DNA of 64,000 bases. Origin: Orbus hercynius. GTDB taxonomy: Bacteria > Pseudomonadota > Gammaproteobacteria > Enterobacterales > Orbaceae. The stretch's first letter is position 1. Every line of letters begins with the position of its first letter. Shown piece by piece: positions 1 through 9,496 of this stretch. Below the pieces are notes generated by a model. That model made no database searches. It had not been told where the DNA came from and saw only the letters and a program-made list of their open reading frames with translations. The DNA is taken from the NCBI RefSeq assembly GCF_003634275.1, contig NZ_RBWY01000004.1, positions 186,001 through 250,000 of the forward strand. Reading direction: 5' to 3'. The translations under genes were made by a program, and so were the position numbers.

Positions 1-1009
1 ATAATGTTTCAATTTTCTTATGGCCGGCATTAGTTAATTCAGCAAGTAACTCAAGCGAAATTGGCGTATTAGCAGGCGCAATAATATTGCCTGTAACATC
101 ATGCACATAGTTTTTGGCCAACACTTTACCAATAATATACTCGACAGGTACATCTATTTTTGTAATGTTGTCTTTTTCGAGTTGTCGAATATGTTTGGCA
201 GTGATTCGTCGACCTTTTTCTACATAAATTTGACCTTTTGATTCGATATCAAAAATCGCGGTGTCACCACGCAAACGCTCAGGTACAAGATCCATTTTCA
301 ATTTAGATTTTGCAACTTCAAACACAGTTTTCTCAAAGAAAAGATCTAAAATTTGCTCAGTTTCAAAACCTAAAGCTCTTAAAATAATCGTTGCAGGTAA
401 TTTACGACGTCGGTCAATACGAGCAAATAAATTATCTTTAGGATCAAACTCAAAATCTAGCCAAGAACCACGGTATGGAATAATTCTTGCGTTATATAAA
501 ACTTTACCTGACGAGTGAGTTTTACCTTTATCACTATCAAAGAACACACCCGGACTACGATGCAACTGAGAAACAATTACACGTTCAGTACCATTAATAA
601 CAAACGTTCCATTATCAGTCATTAATGGAATTTCACCCATATAGACATCTTGTTCTTTAATATCCTTTACTGTTCCTTCTGGAGCATCTTTGTCATATAT
701 GACTAAACGTAATTTAACACGGAGCGGAGCAGAATAAGTAATTCCTCGAATCTGACACTCTTTCACATCAAAAACAGGCTCACCCATTTTAAATGAGACA
801 TATTGGAGTTCTGCGCTACCGCTATAACTCTTTATAGGAAAGATTGAACGAAAAGCGGCTTCTAAACCATATTGACCTTCAGGATCTTGGTCAATAAACT
901 TTTGGAACGAATCAAGTTGAATAGAAAGAAGATAGGGTATATCCAACACTTGTGGACGTTTACCAAAATTCTTACGAATTCGTTTTTTCTCGGTATAAGA
1001 GTAAACCAT
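1..1009 (-). CDS. rpoB: RNA polymerase beta subunit, N-terminal part (cut by window start)
   Basis: About 336 codons of the beta subunit of DNA-dependent RNA polymerase. The N-terminus reads [20 protein letters not shown] and the rest follows the enterobacterial protein closely, including the [26 protein letters not shown] and [15 protein letters not shown] segments (protrusion/lobe region). The start at 1009 is chosen because GAGGAACT sits just upstream and the residues match the family start. An in-frame ATG nine codons upstream (position 1036) exists but has no family support. It is the last visible gene of the rplKAJL-rpoB operon, separated from rplL by an attenuator-like hairpin. The C-terminal part and presumably rpoC lie outside the window. 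Function as core transcription enzyme is established for the family. Confidence 0.97.
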   Translation of the reverse strand, partial: MVYSYTEKKRIRKNFGKRPQVLDIPYLLSIQLDSFQKFIDQDPEGQYGLEAAFRSIFPIKSYSGSAELQYVSFKMGEPVFDVKECQIRGITYSAPLRVKLRLVIYDKDAPEGTVKDIKEQDVYMGEIPLMTDNGTFVINGTERVIVSQLHRSPGVFFDSDKGKTHSSGKVLYNARIIPYRGSWLDFEFDPKDNLFARIDRRRKLPATIILRALGFETEQILDLFFEKTVFEVAKSKLKMDLVPERLRGDTAIFDIESKGQIYVEKGRRITAKHIRQLEKDNITKIDVPVEYIIGKVLAKNYVHDVTGNIIAPANTPISLELLAELTNAGHKKIETL

Positions 1010-1212
1010 TAGTTCCTCAACTTGCTGATCAGCCATGATACATAATGTCATATCACATTGGCTTTATTAAATATTCATCAGATCCTTATCACTTGATAAT
1101 TAAATCTGACACCTGCTCGAAATATTTATAAATATCAATTGATTAGGTTTTTAATTATAGACTATTTCATTTATAATTACAGATAACATCTTTTTCGCAT
1201 CTATACAGACGC

Positions 1213-1260
1213 AAAAAGGCTGGAGGTATAAAACCTCCAGCCATCAGCCTTTTCAGGCTG
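1213..1260 (-). terminator. rplL-rpoB intercistronic attenuator hairpin(s)
   Basis: Read on the minus strand, GGCTGGAGGT / ACCTCCAGCC forms a perfect 10-bp stem (1233-1242 with 1218-1227) with a 5-base loop, followed by a run of five T (1217-1213). A second small stem (CAGCCT/AGGCTG, 1245-1260) lies between it and the rplL stop. A partial terminator plus processing site in this place is known in E. coli and lowers rpoB relative to ribosomal protein expression; the same role is inferred here. Confidence 0.75.
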
Positions 1261-1277
1261 CACATAATAAATCAAAC

Positions 1278-1646
1278 TTACTTAAGTTCGACCACAGCAC
1301 CAGACTCTTCAAGCGCTTTCTTAAGAGCATCTGCATCAGCTTTACTTGCTGCTTCTTTAACTGTTGCTGGAGCTGATTCAACAAGATCTTTAGCTTCTTT
1401 TAAGCCTAAACCAGTTGCACCACGAACGGCTTTGATAACAGCTACTTTATTAGCACCAACGTCTTTTAATACAACGTCAAATTCAGTTTTTTCTTCAACG
1501 GCTTCAGCTGGACCAGCTGCTGCCACAGCTACTGCTGCTGCCGCTGACACACCAAATTTTTCTTCCATCATTGATACTAGTTCAACAACGTCCATTACAG
1601 ACATTTCAGCAACTGCATCTAAAATTTGTTCTTTAGTGATAGACAT
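1278..1646 (-). CDS. rplL: 50S ribosomal protein L7/L12
   Basis: 122-residue acidic stalk protein that recruits translation GTPases to the large subunit. It shows the classical plan: an N-terminal dimerisation helix region ([20 protein letters not shown]), an Ala-rich hinge around residues 34-52, and the globular C-terminal domain with [20 protein letters not shown] and the ending GAVVELK. Length equals the family norm. It follows rplJ by 66 bases in the same operon, as in other bacteria. Nothing unusual is seen. Confidence 0.98.
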   Translation of the reverse strand: MSITKEQILDAVAEMSVMDVVELVSMMEEKFGVSAAAAVAVAAAGPAEAVEEKTEFDVVLKDVGANKVAVIKAVRGATGLGLKEAKDLVESAPATVKEAASKADADALKKALEESGAVVELK

Positions 1647-1712
1647 AATATAGTTTCCTAAATAAATAATTTTTTAAATTAGTAAAAATTCGCCAATAAA
1701 TACAAGTCAGAA

Positions 1713-2213
1713 TTAAGCTGCTTCTTGTTTTTGATCGCGAACCGCTGCAAGTGTACGAGCCAATTTGCCAGCCGCGGCTTCTTTCATGGTCGACATCAAG
1801 CGAGCTAATGCTTCTTCATAAGTTGGTAATGTTGCTAAGCGATCAATATTTGCCGCTGTAATTAACTCACCTTCAAAGGCTGCTGCTTTAATCTCAAATT
1901 TATCATTTTCTTTTGCAAACGCTTTAAAAATTCGCGCTGCTGCACCTGGGTGCTCGTTAGAAAATGCAATAAGAGTTGGACCAACAAACGTATCTTTCAA
2001 GCACTCATAAGGAGTACCTTCAACAACGCGACGTAATAGCGTGTTACGAACAACACGAACATAAACGCCAGCTTCGCGCGCTGATTTACGTAATGCAGTC
2101 ATTTTTTCTACAGTAACGCCACGAGAATCCGCAACAACTGCAGAAAGCGCACCTTTGGCAACTTCGTTAACTTCAGTAACAATCGCTTGTTTATCTTGAA
2201 GATTTAATGCCAT
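1713..2213 (-). CDS. rplJ: 50S ribosomal protein L10
   Basis: 166-residue L10, the base of the L7/L12 stalk and, together with L7/L12, the translational autoregulator of this operon in E. coli. It begins [20 protein letters not shown] and carries the [15 protein letters not shown] region that contacts 23S rRNA. The C-terminal helix (from about residue 135) that binds L7/L12 dimers is present. The start is preceded by AGGAGC. The upstream spacer to rplA holds the L10 leader. Confidence 0.97.
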   Translation of the reverse strand: MALNLQDKQAIVTEVNEVAKGALSAVVADSRGVTVEKMTALRKSAREAGVYVRVVRNTLLRRVVEGTPYECLKDTFVGPTLIAFSNEHPGAAARIFKAFAKENDKFEIKAAAFEGELITAANIDRLATLPTYEEALARLMSTMKEAAAGKLARTLAAVRDQKQEAA

Positions 2214-2291
2214 TAGTTTTGCTCCTGAATTAAACTAGGCTTTCACCTAGACTCACTATAACTAATTATTAATATTAATAATTAGCACATT

Positions 2292-2449
2292 TACGGTGAG
2301 CAGAAATCCTGTTAATTCAACTATATTTATCTAATTAAAATAACTGTCAGGTTCTGTCACCGTCTACGTAGGAAAATTAAGCAATGATATCAATAAAATA
2401 CACATCACACCTACGGTCTTGGACGGGGTCTGGAATAAGGCCAGACACC
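2292..2449 (-). promoter_or_regulatory. L10(L12) leader of rplJL
   Basis: The 271-base spacer between rplA and rplJ contains, on the minus strand, segments I recognise from the E. coli rplJ leader: CCGTCCAAGACCGTAGGTGT, the complementary CCTACGTAGACGGTGACAGA, and TTTCTGCTCACCGTAA. These form the long-range helix that exposes or hides the rplJ start and carries the L10 binding bulge. The conservation implies translational feedback by L10-L12 here as well. An rplJ promoter in the same spacer is likely but not resolved. Confidence 0.8.
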
Positions 2450-2484
2450 AACCGATTCTTTTTACTTAATCTAAAGTCAAAAAA

Positions 2485-3186
2485 TTAAACTGTTGCACTC
2501 AAACTAGTTTGATCAATTGCAACACCTGCTCCCATTGTAGTAGACAGGCTAACTTTTTTAACAAAAACACCCTTAGATGATGCTGGTTTTGCACGTTTCA
2601 ATGCAACAAGTAGCGCCTCTAAGTTTTCTTTCAATTTGTCGCCATCAAAGTCAACTTTACCGATGGTAGTATGAATAATACCATTTTTATCGTTACGGTA
2701 ACGGACTTGACCTGCTTTAGCATTTTTAACCGCTTCAGCAACGTTCGGGGTTACAGTACCCACTTTCGGGTTTGGCATTAAACCACGTGGTCCAAGGATT
2801 TGACCTAATTGACCAACGATACGCATTGCATCTGGAGAGGCAATAACAACATCAAAATTCATTTCACCTTTTTTGATTTGTTCTGCAAGATCTTCCATGC
2901 CAACTAATTCAGCACCTGCTGCTTTAGCTGCTTCAGCGTTTGCACCCTGAGTGAACACAGCAACTCGGACACTACGTCCAGTACCATTTGGAAGAACAAT
3001 TGCACCACGTACGTTTTGATCGGATTTACGCGCATCAATACCTAGATTAACGGCAACATCAACACTTTCAACGAATTTAGCAGTTGCTAATTCTTTTAAT
3101 AGTGTAATTGCTTCATTAATTTCGTATTGTTTAGTAGCATTAACTTTTTCGCGGATAAGTTTAGCTTTTTTAGATAGTTTAGCCAT
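2485..3186 (-). CDS. rplA: 50S ribosomal protein L1
   Basis: 233-residue L1, which binds the 23S rRNA L1 stalk and in E. coli represses translation of the rplKA message. Family landmarks are present: [31 protein letters not shown], the [14 protein letters not shown] signature and the C-terminal [16 protein letters not shown]. Length matches the usual 230-234 residues. It starts 3 bases after the rplK stop, so the two are very probably translationally coupled. Confidence 0.98.
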   Translation of the reverse strand: MAKLSKKAKLIREKVNATKQYEINEAITLLKELATAKFVESVDVAVNLGIDARKSDQNVRGAIVLPNGTGRSVRVAVFTQGANAEAAKAAGAELVGMEDLAEQIKKGEMNFDVVIASPDAMRIVGQLGQILGPRGLMPNPKVGTVTPNVAEAVKNAKAGQVRYRNDKNGIIHTTIGKVDFDGDKLKENLEALLVALKRAKPASSKGVFVKKVSLSTTMGAGVAIDQTSLSATV

Positions 3187-3189
3187 TGA

Positions 3190-3618
3190 TTAACCCTCCA
3201 CTTCCAGACCCATTGAGCGCGCAGTTCCTTCAATAGAACTCATCATTGACTCAATAGTTGCACCATTCATATCAGCGGCTTTTAATTCGGCGATTTCGCG
3301 AATCTGAGCGCTCGTAATTTTACCTACTTTTTTCTTGTTTGGTTCGCCTGAACCAGACTTGATTTTAGCTGCTTTTTTCAATAATACAGCTGCAGGAGGC
3401 GTTTTGGTGATGAAAGTGAATGAACGGTCAGAATAAACGGTAATTACAACCGGAGTTGGTAACCCTTTTTCCATACCTTCTGTTCTTGCGTTAAACGCTT
3501 TACAAAATTCCATGATATTCACACCATGTTGACCAAGTGCTGGACCAACTGGTGGACTAGGATTTGCTGCACCAGCTGCAACTTGCAACTTGATGTAAGC
3601 TTGGACTTTCTTTGCCAT
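3190..3618 (-). CDS. rplK: 50S ribosomal protein L11
   Basis: 142-residue L11, the GTPase-centre protein that binds the 1070 region of 23S rRNA and is needed for RelA activation. It starts [20 protein letters not shown], contains [20 protein letters not shown] and ends [16 protein letters not shown]. Length is standard. In most gammaproteobacteria nusG precedes rplK; here a large secreted-protein gene does, so rplK should have its own promoter in the 203-base gap upstream. Confidence 0.98.
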   Translation of the reverse strand: MAKKVQAYIKLQVAAGAANPSPPVGPALGQHGVNIMEFCKAFNARTEGMEKGLPTPVVITVYSDRSFTFITKTPPAAVLLKKAAKIKSGSGEPNKKKVGKITSAQIREIAELKAADMNGATIESMMSSIEGTARSMGLEVEG

Positions 3619-3800
3619 CTTAATGTTTCCTTATCTCGGGTACATACGCCTCTGTTAAACCGATAACAGACAGCTCCCCTAAGTTAAAATGAGGGCAGCA
3701 TTTTGCAACAAATATCAAAAAATAGCAATAATTATTTTAAATGCAGCCGCTCATCGGCGTTTAGATTTGACTATTATATAATAAAATAACGACCATAACA
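3619..3800 (-). promoter_or_regulatory. rplKA promoter region and candidate L1-binding leader
   Basis: On the minus strand a TATAAT hexamer lies at 3778-3773, about 150 bases before rplK; I cannot assign a convincing -35. The leader just before the start contains GGGGAGCT, a CTGTTA/TAACAG stem and then GAGGCGTATGTACCC, which can close a GGG/CCC stem with an internal loop. This resembles the kind of L1 site found before rplK elsewhere. The exact L1 motif is an inference. Confidence 0.4.
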
Positions 3801-3821
3801 TCAACAACTACATAGAAATTG

Positions 3822-5294
3822 TTAATATTTAGCGCACATGGCATATGCACTATCAAATTCGACTATAACATTACCTTCAGCAGTACCAACACTATAATTC
3901 ATACCTTTAGTCAGAGAAGGTTCATTGGTAAAATAGAAATCATAATTAAACAATCTACGCAAATTCTTCACATCTGCCATCATATCTCTGGCATTACCGT
4001 CACCTGGCGCATAATAAAATATTTTCCCCCACTCCGCCATCACCCCTTCGCCAATAGCTCGACTATAACCATTATTTTTTAAATACCAATTTCCATGACT
4101 TAAAGAATCCGCAAATTCAACAAAGGTATAATATGAGTTACTCAGCTCCTTGCGGCTCGGTAAACGATCACCATTATTAGCGCACAACGTTTTTGCATTA
4201 TCAAGCGTGATCCATTGTCCTAGTTTCGAGACAACATAGACCCAAGTATTGAGAGAAAAACGGTAATAAGAGCGTGCCCCTGTCGTGTTATTCACTACCA
4301 AAAAAACATAATCTGCATTTTTTTCGGGAACAATATCACTGAATTTAAACTCCGCTTTTGAACTGGCATTGGATGCACGCGCATCATTAGCCACCGCGGA
4401 ATTGGGGTTGCTAATAATACTATAAGTGTAATTTGATATAGTGCCAAACGGAATAATACGGAATCGAGCATCCGGAAATGCCGTGGTTGGAAAGCTTTGC
4501 CCATTGGCATTAGTTGCCCAAGCATTAAACCCCTTACTTCGGGTAAATTGTTCAGTATTATAAGCATCGTCACGATTCACCCAATCACTGCCTGCAGAGG
4601 CATTATTCCCCCCTTCAGGCCAACCGTTTGGAATATTCAAAGCCAACACGCCAGGTTGTAAGTAACAAATGCCGTCTTTAGCATTAACCTTAAAACTTTT
4701 AGATAATACTTTTTCTGCTGAAGATGGTAATCCATATTCAGTACGGACTTGTATAATAAATATCGTCGTAACAACCGAATCACCTTTATAGGTAGATTGG
4801 CAAATATTACCGCCTAACCAATCCGTTGAATCAGCTGAAATGACATTGCCATTTGCATCTTCCCATTCATAAATGACCTGTTTTACCGCAAAAGGATTAT
4901 CTTTGGCCAGATAATCGCCATCATCATCCTCAATATCATTGGCGCCTAATACCGAGAGATCAACTGTCGCAAAAAATGCACTTGGTGTTGTTGAATAAGA
5001 GACATAAAGCGTGTTATCAATACCAGGGATTAGCTCATATGACTGACCAATTTCAGATACAATATTAAAGGTGATTGTATCTAAAATTTTTTGAGCGACT
5101 TCATCAAAAATGTTGGGAGCATTACCTTGTATATTGGCCGCTGTTGCTACAGATAAGGACGCTCTGGCGTTAAATGGTTGAATAATTAATATACCTATTA
5201 CAAAAAACAGTAGAAACGGGATTAACTGAGAAAATTCTACTTTATAAGATACGGACGACACAAAATGGCGACGACAAATGGCAGCGTTTTTCAT
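3822..5294 (-). CDS. Secreted/anchored protein with invasin-like C-type-lectin C-terminus
   Basis: 490-residue protein of unknown function. The N-terminus has an extended signal region: a charged stretch of about 25 residues, then a strongly hydrophobic segment (FLLFFVIGILIIQPFNARAS) ending in a plausible cleavage site. The last 120 residues (QWITLDNAKTLCANNGDRLP, SRKELSNSYY ... AYAMCAKY) match the C-terminal C-type-lectin-like domain of intimin/invasin-type adhesins, with a cysteine near each end. The middle is rich in Asn/Asp and beta-prone, with no inverse-autotransporter barrel and no LysM, so it is not a complete invasin. AAGGA precedes the start. It lies in the same direction just upstream of rplK, where nusG would normally be. 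It could be a host- or glycan-binding surface protein; how it would be anchored is not visible. Confidence 0.65.
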   Translation of the reverse strand: MKNAAICRRHFVSSVSYKVEFSQLIPFLLFFVIGILIIQPFNARASLSVATAANIQGNAPNIFDEVAQKILDTITFNIVSEIGQSYELIPGIDNTLYVSYSTTPSAFFATVDLSVLGANDIEDDDGDYLAKDNPFAVKQVIYEWEDANGNVISADSTDWLGGNICQSTYKGDSVVTTIFIIQVRTEYGLPSSAEKVLSKSFKVNAKDGICYLQPGVLALNIPNGWPEGGNNASAGSDWVNRDDAYNTEQFTRSKGFNAWATNANGQSFPTTAFPDARFRIIPFGTISNYTYSIISNPNSAVANDARASNASSKAEFKFSDIVPEKNADYVFLVVNNTTGARSYYRFSLNTWVYVVSKLGQWITLDNAKTLCANNGDRLPSRKELSNSYYTFVEFADSLSHGNWYLKNNGYSRAIGEGVMAEWGKIFYYAPGDGNARDMMADVKNLRRLFNYDFYFTNEPSLTKGMNYSVGTAEGNVIVEFDSAYAMCAKY

Positions 5295-5790
5295 ATGTTC
5301 CTTATTTCCTTATTTCCGTGCTACAAAGATTATTTTTATCACATCGAGGGACATTATAATATCGATAATAACGATCGGTCAAGTTTGATTGATAGTCAAA
5401 ACAAATCATAAAAAGCTGTTTGATCGACCTTTCCAATCATCTCTATAGATTATTGGTTTTTGTTATCAATTTTGAATTTTCTGTTAATGCAAAATAAGGA
5501 ACCAAGCCATTGATATTTAATTAACTAATTTTTATTTAGAGAAAACCAGCAAAAAGATTAAAATTGAGTTTTTTTATGAAAATTGATTAAAAAGAAGAGT
5601 AAAAATATAAAGATATAAGTTAAAAATCTTACGCGCTATAACCTCATGTCATTTGCATAACCAAAGTGCGAACATTAGGCACAATAACAGGCATTTTTAA
5701 TTCATAAAAACCATTAAGAAACAAAAATGCCGAACATATCTAACATCATAAAATATTACTATATTAAATAACGTATAATTAACACCAGTA
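5295..5790. other. AT-rich intergenic region between ubiD and the invasin-like gene
   Basis: 496 bases with no convincing gene. The part near 5300-5450 should hold the promoter of the minus-strand secreted-protein gene. A 9-bp inverted repeat (GGCATTTTT 5690-5698 with AAAAATGCC 5723-5731, 24-base loop) lies downstream of ubiD and could act as its 3' structure, although it does not look like a standard terminator. Short open frames here lack ribosome binding sites and family resemblance. Confidence 0.5.
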
Positions 5791-7254
5791 TTAAATCCCG
5801 AGTTCATTCCAAATTGCATCGATATGGGCAACAACTTCAGGATCTTTTTCAATAATCCGTCCCCATTCACGCTGAGTTTCCCCCGGCCATTTAGAGGTGG
5901 CATCTAAACCGACTTTTGAACCAAGTCCGGATATTGGCGAGGCAAAATCCAGATAATCAATTGGCGTGCGCTCAACAAAAGTCATATCTCGCTGCGGATC
6001 CATACGCGTTGAAATCGCCCACATGACATCTTTCCAATCGCGCGCATTAATGTCATCATCACACACAATAACAAATTTGGTATACATAAATTGTCTTAGA
6101 TAGGACCAGACTCCCATCATCACGCGCTTAGCATGTCCGGCATAGCGTTTTTTAATCGTGACAATCGCAATTCGGTATGAACACCCTTCCGGCGGTAAAT
6201 AAAAATCAACAATTTCAGGGAACTGCTTTTGCAAAATAGGTATAAAGACTTCATTAAGTGCCAGCCCTAATACCGAAGGCTCATCGGGCGGACGTCCGGT
6301 ATAGGTTGAATGATAGATAGCATCTTTACGGCGCGTTAAATGCGTCACGGTAAACACCGGGAAATGTTCCACTTCATTATAGTAGCCAGTATGATCACCA
6401 TAAGGACCTTCTGGTGCCATTTCGCTTGGTTCAATATAGCCTTCCAGCACGATTTCAGCACTAGCTGGCACATCAAGATCACATGATAATGCTTTAACAA
6501 CTTCCGTCCTAGAGCCGCGTAATAATCCCGAGAATGCATATTCAGACAACGTATCAGGCACCGGCGTCACCGCACCTAAAATCGTCGCAGGATCGGCGCC
6601 CAATACCACCACCACTGGAAATTTTTCTCCTGGGTGCTCTTTTTGCCACTCTTGAAAATCAATCGCGCCACCGCGATGTGATAACCAGCGCATAATGAGT
6701 TTATTCTTAGATAGACGTTGTAAACGGTACACGCCAATATTTTGCCGCTCTTTATAAGGGCCTTTGGTTATCGTTAATCCCCACGTTATGAGCGGGGCAA
6801 CATCATCTGGCCAGCAGTGCATAATCGGAACTTGCATTAAATCGACGTCATCATCGTTTAATACGATATCTTGACACGGCGCCGATGAACGCTGCTTAAC
6901 GGGCATATTTAACACTTGTTTATATTTTGGTAATTCAGCAAAAAAACCACGAATCCCTTTTGGCGGTTCTGGTTCGCGCAAAAATGCAAGCAAATGGCCA
7001 ACCTCACGTAATGCAGATACATCCGTTTGCCCCATGCCCATCGCAACACGTTTAGGTGTACCAAATAAATTACACAAAACCGGCATCGCATAACCAATAG
7101 GATTTTCAAATAATAATGCGGGTCCCTCACGGCGCAAAACACGATCCGCAATCTCCGTCATTTCTAAATGAGGATCAACCGGATAGCGAATGCGTTTAAG
7201 CTCTCCTTGCCGCTCAAGTTGCTCAATAAAGTCTCTTAAATCAGTATATTTCAC
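5791..7254 (-). CDS. ubiD: 3-octaprenyl-4-hydroxybenzoate carboxy-lyase (prFMN-dependent)
   Basis: 487-residue member of the UbiD decarboxylase family, which removes the carboxylate of 3-polyprenyl-4-hydroxybenzoate in ubiquinone synthesis using the prenylated FMN made by UbiX. The start [20 protein letters not shown], the [10 protein letters not shown] segment (cofactor Arg region) and [20 protein letters not shown] with the catalytic Glu region are all present, as is [14 protein letters not shown]. Length is close to the E. coli 497. The gene stands alone, divergent from the aminotransferase at 7420. Neither ubiX nor fre is next to it. Confidence 0.95.
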   Translation of the reverse strand: MKYTDLRDFIEQLERQGELKRIRYPVDPHLEMTEIADRVLRREGPALLFENPIGYAMPVLCNLFGTPKRVAMGMGQTDVSALREVGHLLAFLREPEPPKGIRGFFAELPKYKQVLNMPVKQRSSAPCQDIVLNDDDVDLMQVPIMHCWPDDVAPLITWGLTITKGPYKERQNIGVYRLQRLSKNKLIMRWLSHRGGAIDFQEWQKEHPGEKFPVVVVLGADPATILGAVTPVPDTLSEYAFSGLLRGSRTEVVKALSCDLDVPASAEIVLEGYIEPSEMAPEGPYGDHTGYYNEVEHFPVFTVTHLTRRKDAIYHSTYTGRPPDEPSVLGLALNEVFIPILQKQFPEIVDFYLPPEGCSYRIAIVTIKKRYAGHAKRVMMGVWSYLRQFMYTKFVIVCDDDINARDWKDVMWAISTRMDPQRDMTFVERTPIDYLDFASPISGLGSKVGLDATSKWPGETQREWGRIIEKDPEVVAHIDAIWNELGI

Positions 7255-7419
7255 GTGCTATCTCAAATAAACATTACCTATTATTACTTTAAGTTATCTC
7301 ACAATTAACATCAACTTATAAATAAAAACTATAAGCAGATATAAATAGATTGTGTAACCGTTTTTTCACAGAGTTATATTATAATGTCTAGCATGATACG
7401 CTAAAAAAATCTTTTACTT

Positions 7420-8595
7420 ATGAAGCAGCTAGCTAATAGACTTAACTCTTTTTCAGATTCTGTCATTCGCCGTATGACACGAATTGCCAATCAATTTGAC
7501 GCGATTAATTTATCGCAGGGCTTTCCTGATTTTGACCCGCCAGCGCAACTTATTGCCGCCTTAAAACAAACTGCCGATACCGGCCCACACCAATATGAGG
7601 TCACCTGGGGCTCAGCCGAGTTTCGTCAGTTGCTTGCCCAAAAACAGCAAAAACGGATGAACATCCCAATCAATTCTAATGAAAATGTGTTGGTCACATG
7701 TGGCAGCACAGAGGCAATGATGTGTGCAGTGATGACGGTGTGTAATCCTAAAGATAAAGTGATTATCTTCTCGCCCTTTTATGAAAACTATGGTGCGGAC
7801 GCTATTTTATCCGATGCACAGCCAATTTACGTGCCTTTAATTCCGCCTTCTTTTGAGTTTGATAAACAACAATTACGCCATGCTTTTGAACAAGGTGCTA
7901 AAGCGCTTATTCTATGTAATCCAAGTAATCCATGCGGTAAAGTTTTTACCCATGAAGAGTTATCTTATATTAGCGAACTGGCTATCGAATTTGACGCTTA
8001 TGTTATTACCGATGAAGTTTATGAACATTTGGTTTATGAGCCGCATCAGCATTTTTACTTAGCTAGCTTTCCTGGCATGAAAGAACGCACTATCACCTGT
8101 AGCTCATTATCAAAAACCTATTCCGTTACCGGTTGGCGCTTAGGCCATATTATTGCTGATAAAGCAATTATTGATGGCTGCAAAATGATTCATGACTTTT
8201 TAACCGTTGGTGCCGCCGCGCCATTACAAAAAGCAGCTTGTGCCGGGCTTGCTTTTGCCGATGAGTATTACCAACAATTAACACAAACATACACAGAAAA
8301 ACGTAAACTGTTTTTGGATGGACTTGACCAAATCGGACTCTCTTATTATCCGCCACAAGGCGCTTATTATGTCTTGGTTGATATTTCGTCATTCAACCCA
8401 TTTACCACCGATTTCGAATTTTGCGAATGGCTTATCAAGGCAGTTGGCGTAGCTGCAGTACCCGGTTCAGCATTTTTTAAAGAACCTGAATATCGTTATA
8501 TTCGCTTTCATTTCGCTAAAAAACACGAAACCCTACTTGCCGCATTAACACGCTTATCAAAATTAAAGGAAAAATTATCATGTTCAACAAAATAA
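7420..8595 (+). CDS. ybdL: Methionine-type PLP aminotransferase (YbdL-like)
   Basis: 391-residue fold-type I class I/II aminotransferase. Landmarks: LSQGFPDFDPP at 31-41, NPSNPCGK at 167-174, PLP-contacting D198, and the Schiff-base lysine K232 in SSLSKTYSVTGWRLG. These and the length resemble YbdL and other methionine/2-oxoacid (KMTB) aminotransferases. It is preceded by a TATAAT at 7380-7385. The gene overlaps the following substrate-binding lipoprotein gene by 16 bases, so it is co-transcribed with a MetQNI-type importer. That supports a role in methionine or 4-methylthio-2-oxobutyrate interconversion. Kynurenine aminotransferase-like activity is an alternative. Confidence 0.85.
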   Translation: MKQLANRLNSFSDSVIRRMTRIANQFDAINLSQGFPDFDPPAQLIAALKQTADTGPHQYEVTWGSAEFRQLLAQKQQKRMNIPINSNENVLVTCGSTEAMMCAVMTVCNPKDKVIIFSPFYENYGADAILSDAQPIYVPLIPPSFEFDKQQLRHAFEQGAKALILCNPSNPCGKVFTHEELSYISELAIEFDAYVITDEVYEHLVYEPHQHFYLASFPGMKERTITCSSLSKTYSVTGWRLGHIIADKAIIDGCKMIHDFLTVGAAAPLQKAACAGLAFADEYYQQLTQTYTEKRKLFLDGLDQIGLSYYPPQGAYYVLVDISSFNPFTTDFEFCEWLIKAVGVAAVPGSAFFKEPEYRYIRFHFAKKHETLLAALTRLSKLKEKLSCSTK

Positions 8596-9398
8596 TCAGT
8601 GCCAGTCTGGCCATACTATTAGCGGTCTTTACGCTAACTGGCTGTGATAACAGTAAAGATGAGAAAAAATTAGTCGTCGGCGTTGCTGCCGGTCCATATG
8701 GTGATATGTTTAAACAAGCTATCGCGCCGGGCTTAGAGCAAAAGGGTTATAAAATCGAAATCCGCGAATTTAGTGATTACGTGCAGCCCAATATTGCTTT
8801 AGCAAATAAAGATATTGATATTAATTTATTCCAGCATCTGAGTTATTTGAATAACTTTAAACAAGCACATAATTTGGATATCACCGCCGTTGCTTTTGTG
8901 CCGACCGCTGGCGCCGGCATCTTTTCTAATAAGATTACTAACTTTTCACAGCTTAAAGCAGGCGACCAAGTCACAATTGCAAATGATGTGACCAATGAAG
9001 CAAGGGCACTGCGAATTTTACAAGCAGCTGGTTTAATTACACTTAATCCATCTGCTAATCCCGCAGAGCTCAGCCCTAAAGATATTATTGACAATCCTCA
9101 TGAACTAATGATTGTGCCAATCGAAGCCCCGCAAACACCTCGCTCACTTGATAGCGCAACACTAGCGGTAGTGAATGGTAATTACGCGATTGGCGCGGGC
9201 TTAGATTTATCTAAGGCGCTCTACAGCGAAGTATTAGATAAAGATCATAAAAATGTCATTGCAATTAGAACCAGCTCAGTTGATACACTGGGTAAAGACA
9301 TTATCGACGTGGTCAGCTCTGAGCAGTTTAACCAAGTCATTAATGATAAAAATGGGATGTTTTATACCTTTCAAAAACCCAACTATCAATTATATTAA
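8580..9398 (+). CDS. metQ: MetQ/NlpA-family methionine-binding lipoprotein
   Basis: 272-residue substrate-binding lipoprotein of the NlpA family, anchored in the periplasm and feeding MetNI. The signal peptide ends in the lipobox LTGC (residues about 19-22). The mature part starts with the typical VVGVAAGPYGDMFK and contains DYVQPNIALANKDIDINLFQ and the VTIANDVTNEARALRILQ segment. The gene begins inside the end of the aminotransferase gene (16-base overlap) with AAGGAAAAATTATC upstream. Ligand is probably L/D-methionine by family, but the coupled aminotransferase leaves room for a related amino or keto acid. Confidence 0.85.
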   Translation: MFNKIISASLAILLAVFTLTGCDNSKDEKKLVVGVAAGPYGDMFKQAIAPGLEQKGYKIEIREFSDYVQPNIALANKDIDINLFQHLSYLNNFKQAHNLDITAVAFVPTAGAGIFSNKITNFSQLKAGDQVTIANDVTNEARALRILQAAGLITLNPSANPAELSPKDIIDNPHELMIVPIEAPQTPRSLDSATLAVVNGNYAIGAGLDLSKALYSEVLDKDHKNVIAIRTSSVDTLGKDIIDVVSSEQFNQVINDKNGMFYTFQKPNYQLY

Positions 9399-9407
9399 TT
9401 TTATTGC

Positions 9408-9454
9408 CTAACTACTGCGACATAAGCAATACCGCCTAATCAGGCAGTAGTTAG
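9408..9454 (+). other. Intercistronic hairpin between metQ and metN
   Basis: CTAACTACTGC (9408-9418) and GCAGTAGTTAG (9444-9454) form a perfect 11-bp stem with a 25-base loop, 10 bases after the metQ stop and 42 before metN. There is no T tract, so it is more likely an mRNA 3' stabiliser or partial polarity element than a terminator. Such an element would give more binding protein than ATPase/permease. Confidence 0.5.
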
Positions 9455-9496
9455 CGCAAATTATTATCGTTTTCATTAATCAGCAAAAGAGTAATT

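Noticed and set aside
1010-1036. In-frame ATG giving rpoB nine extra residues
   Set aside because: The family start MVYSYTEKK has its own GAGGAACT; the extension is not conserved in RpoB proteins I know.
4295-4573. Secondary open frame inside the invasin-like gene suggesting a frameshift
   Set aside because: The main frame is continuous over 490 codons with coherent signal peptide and C-terminal domain, so the other frame is a shadow.
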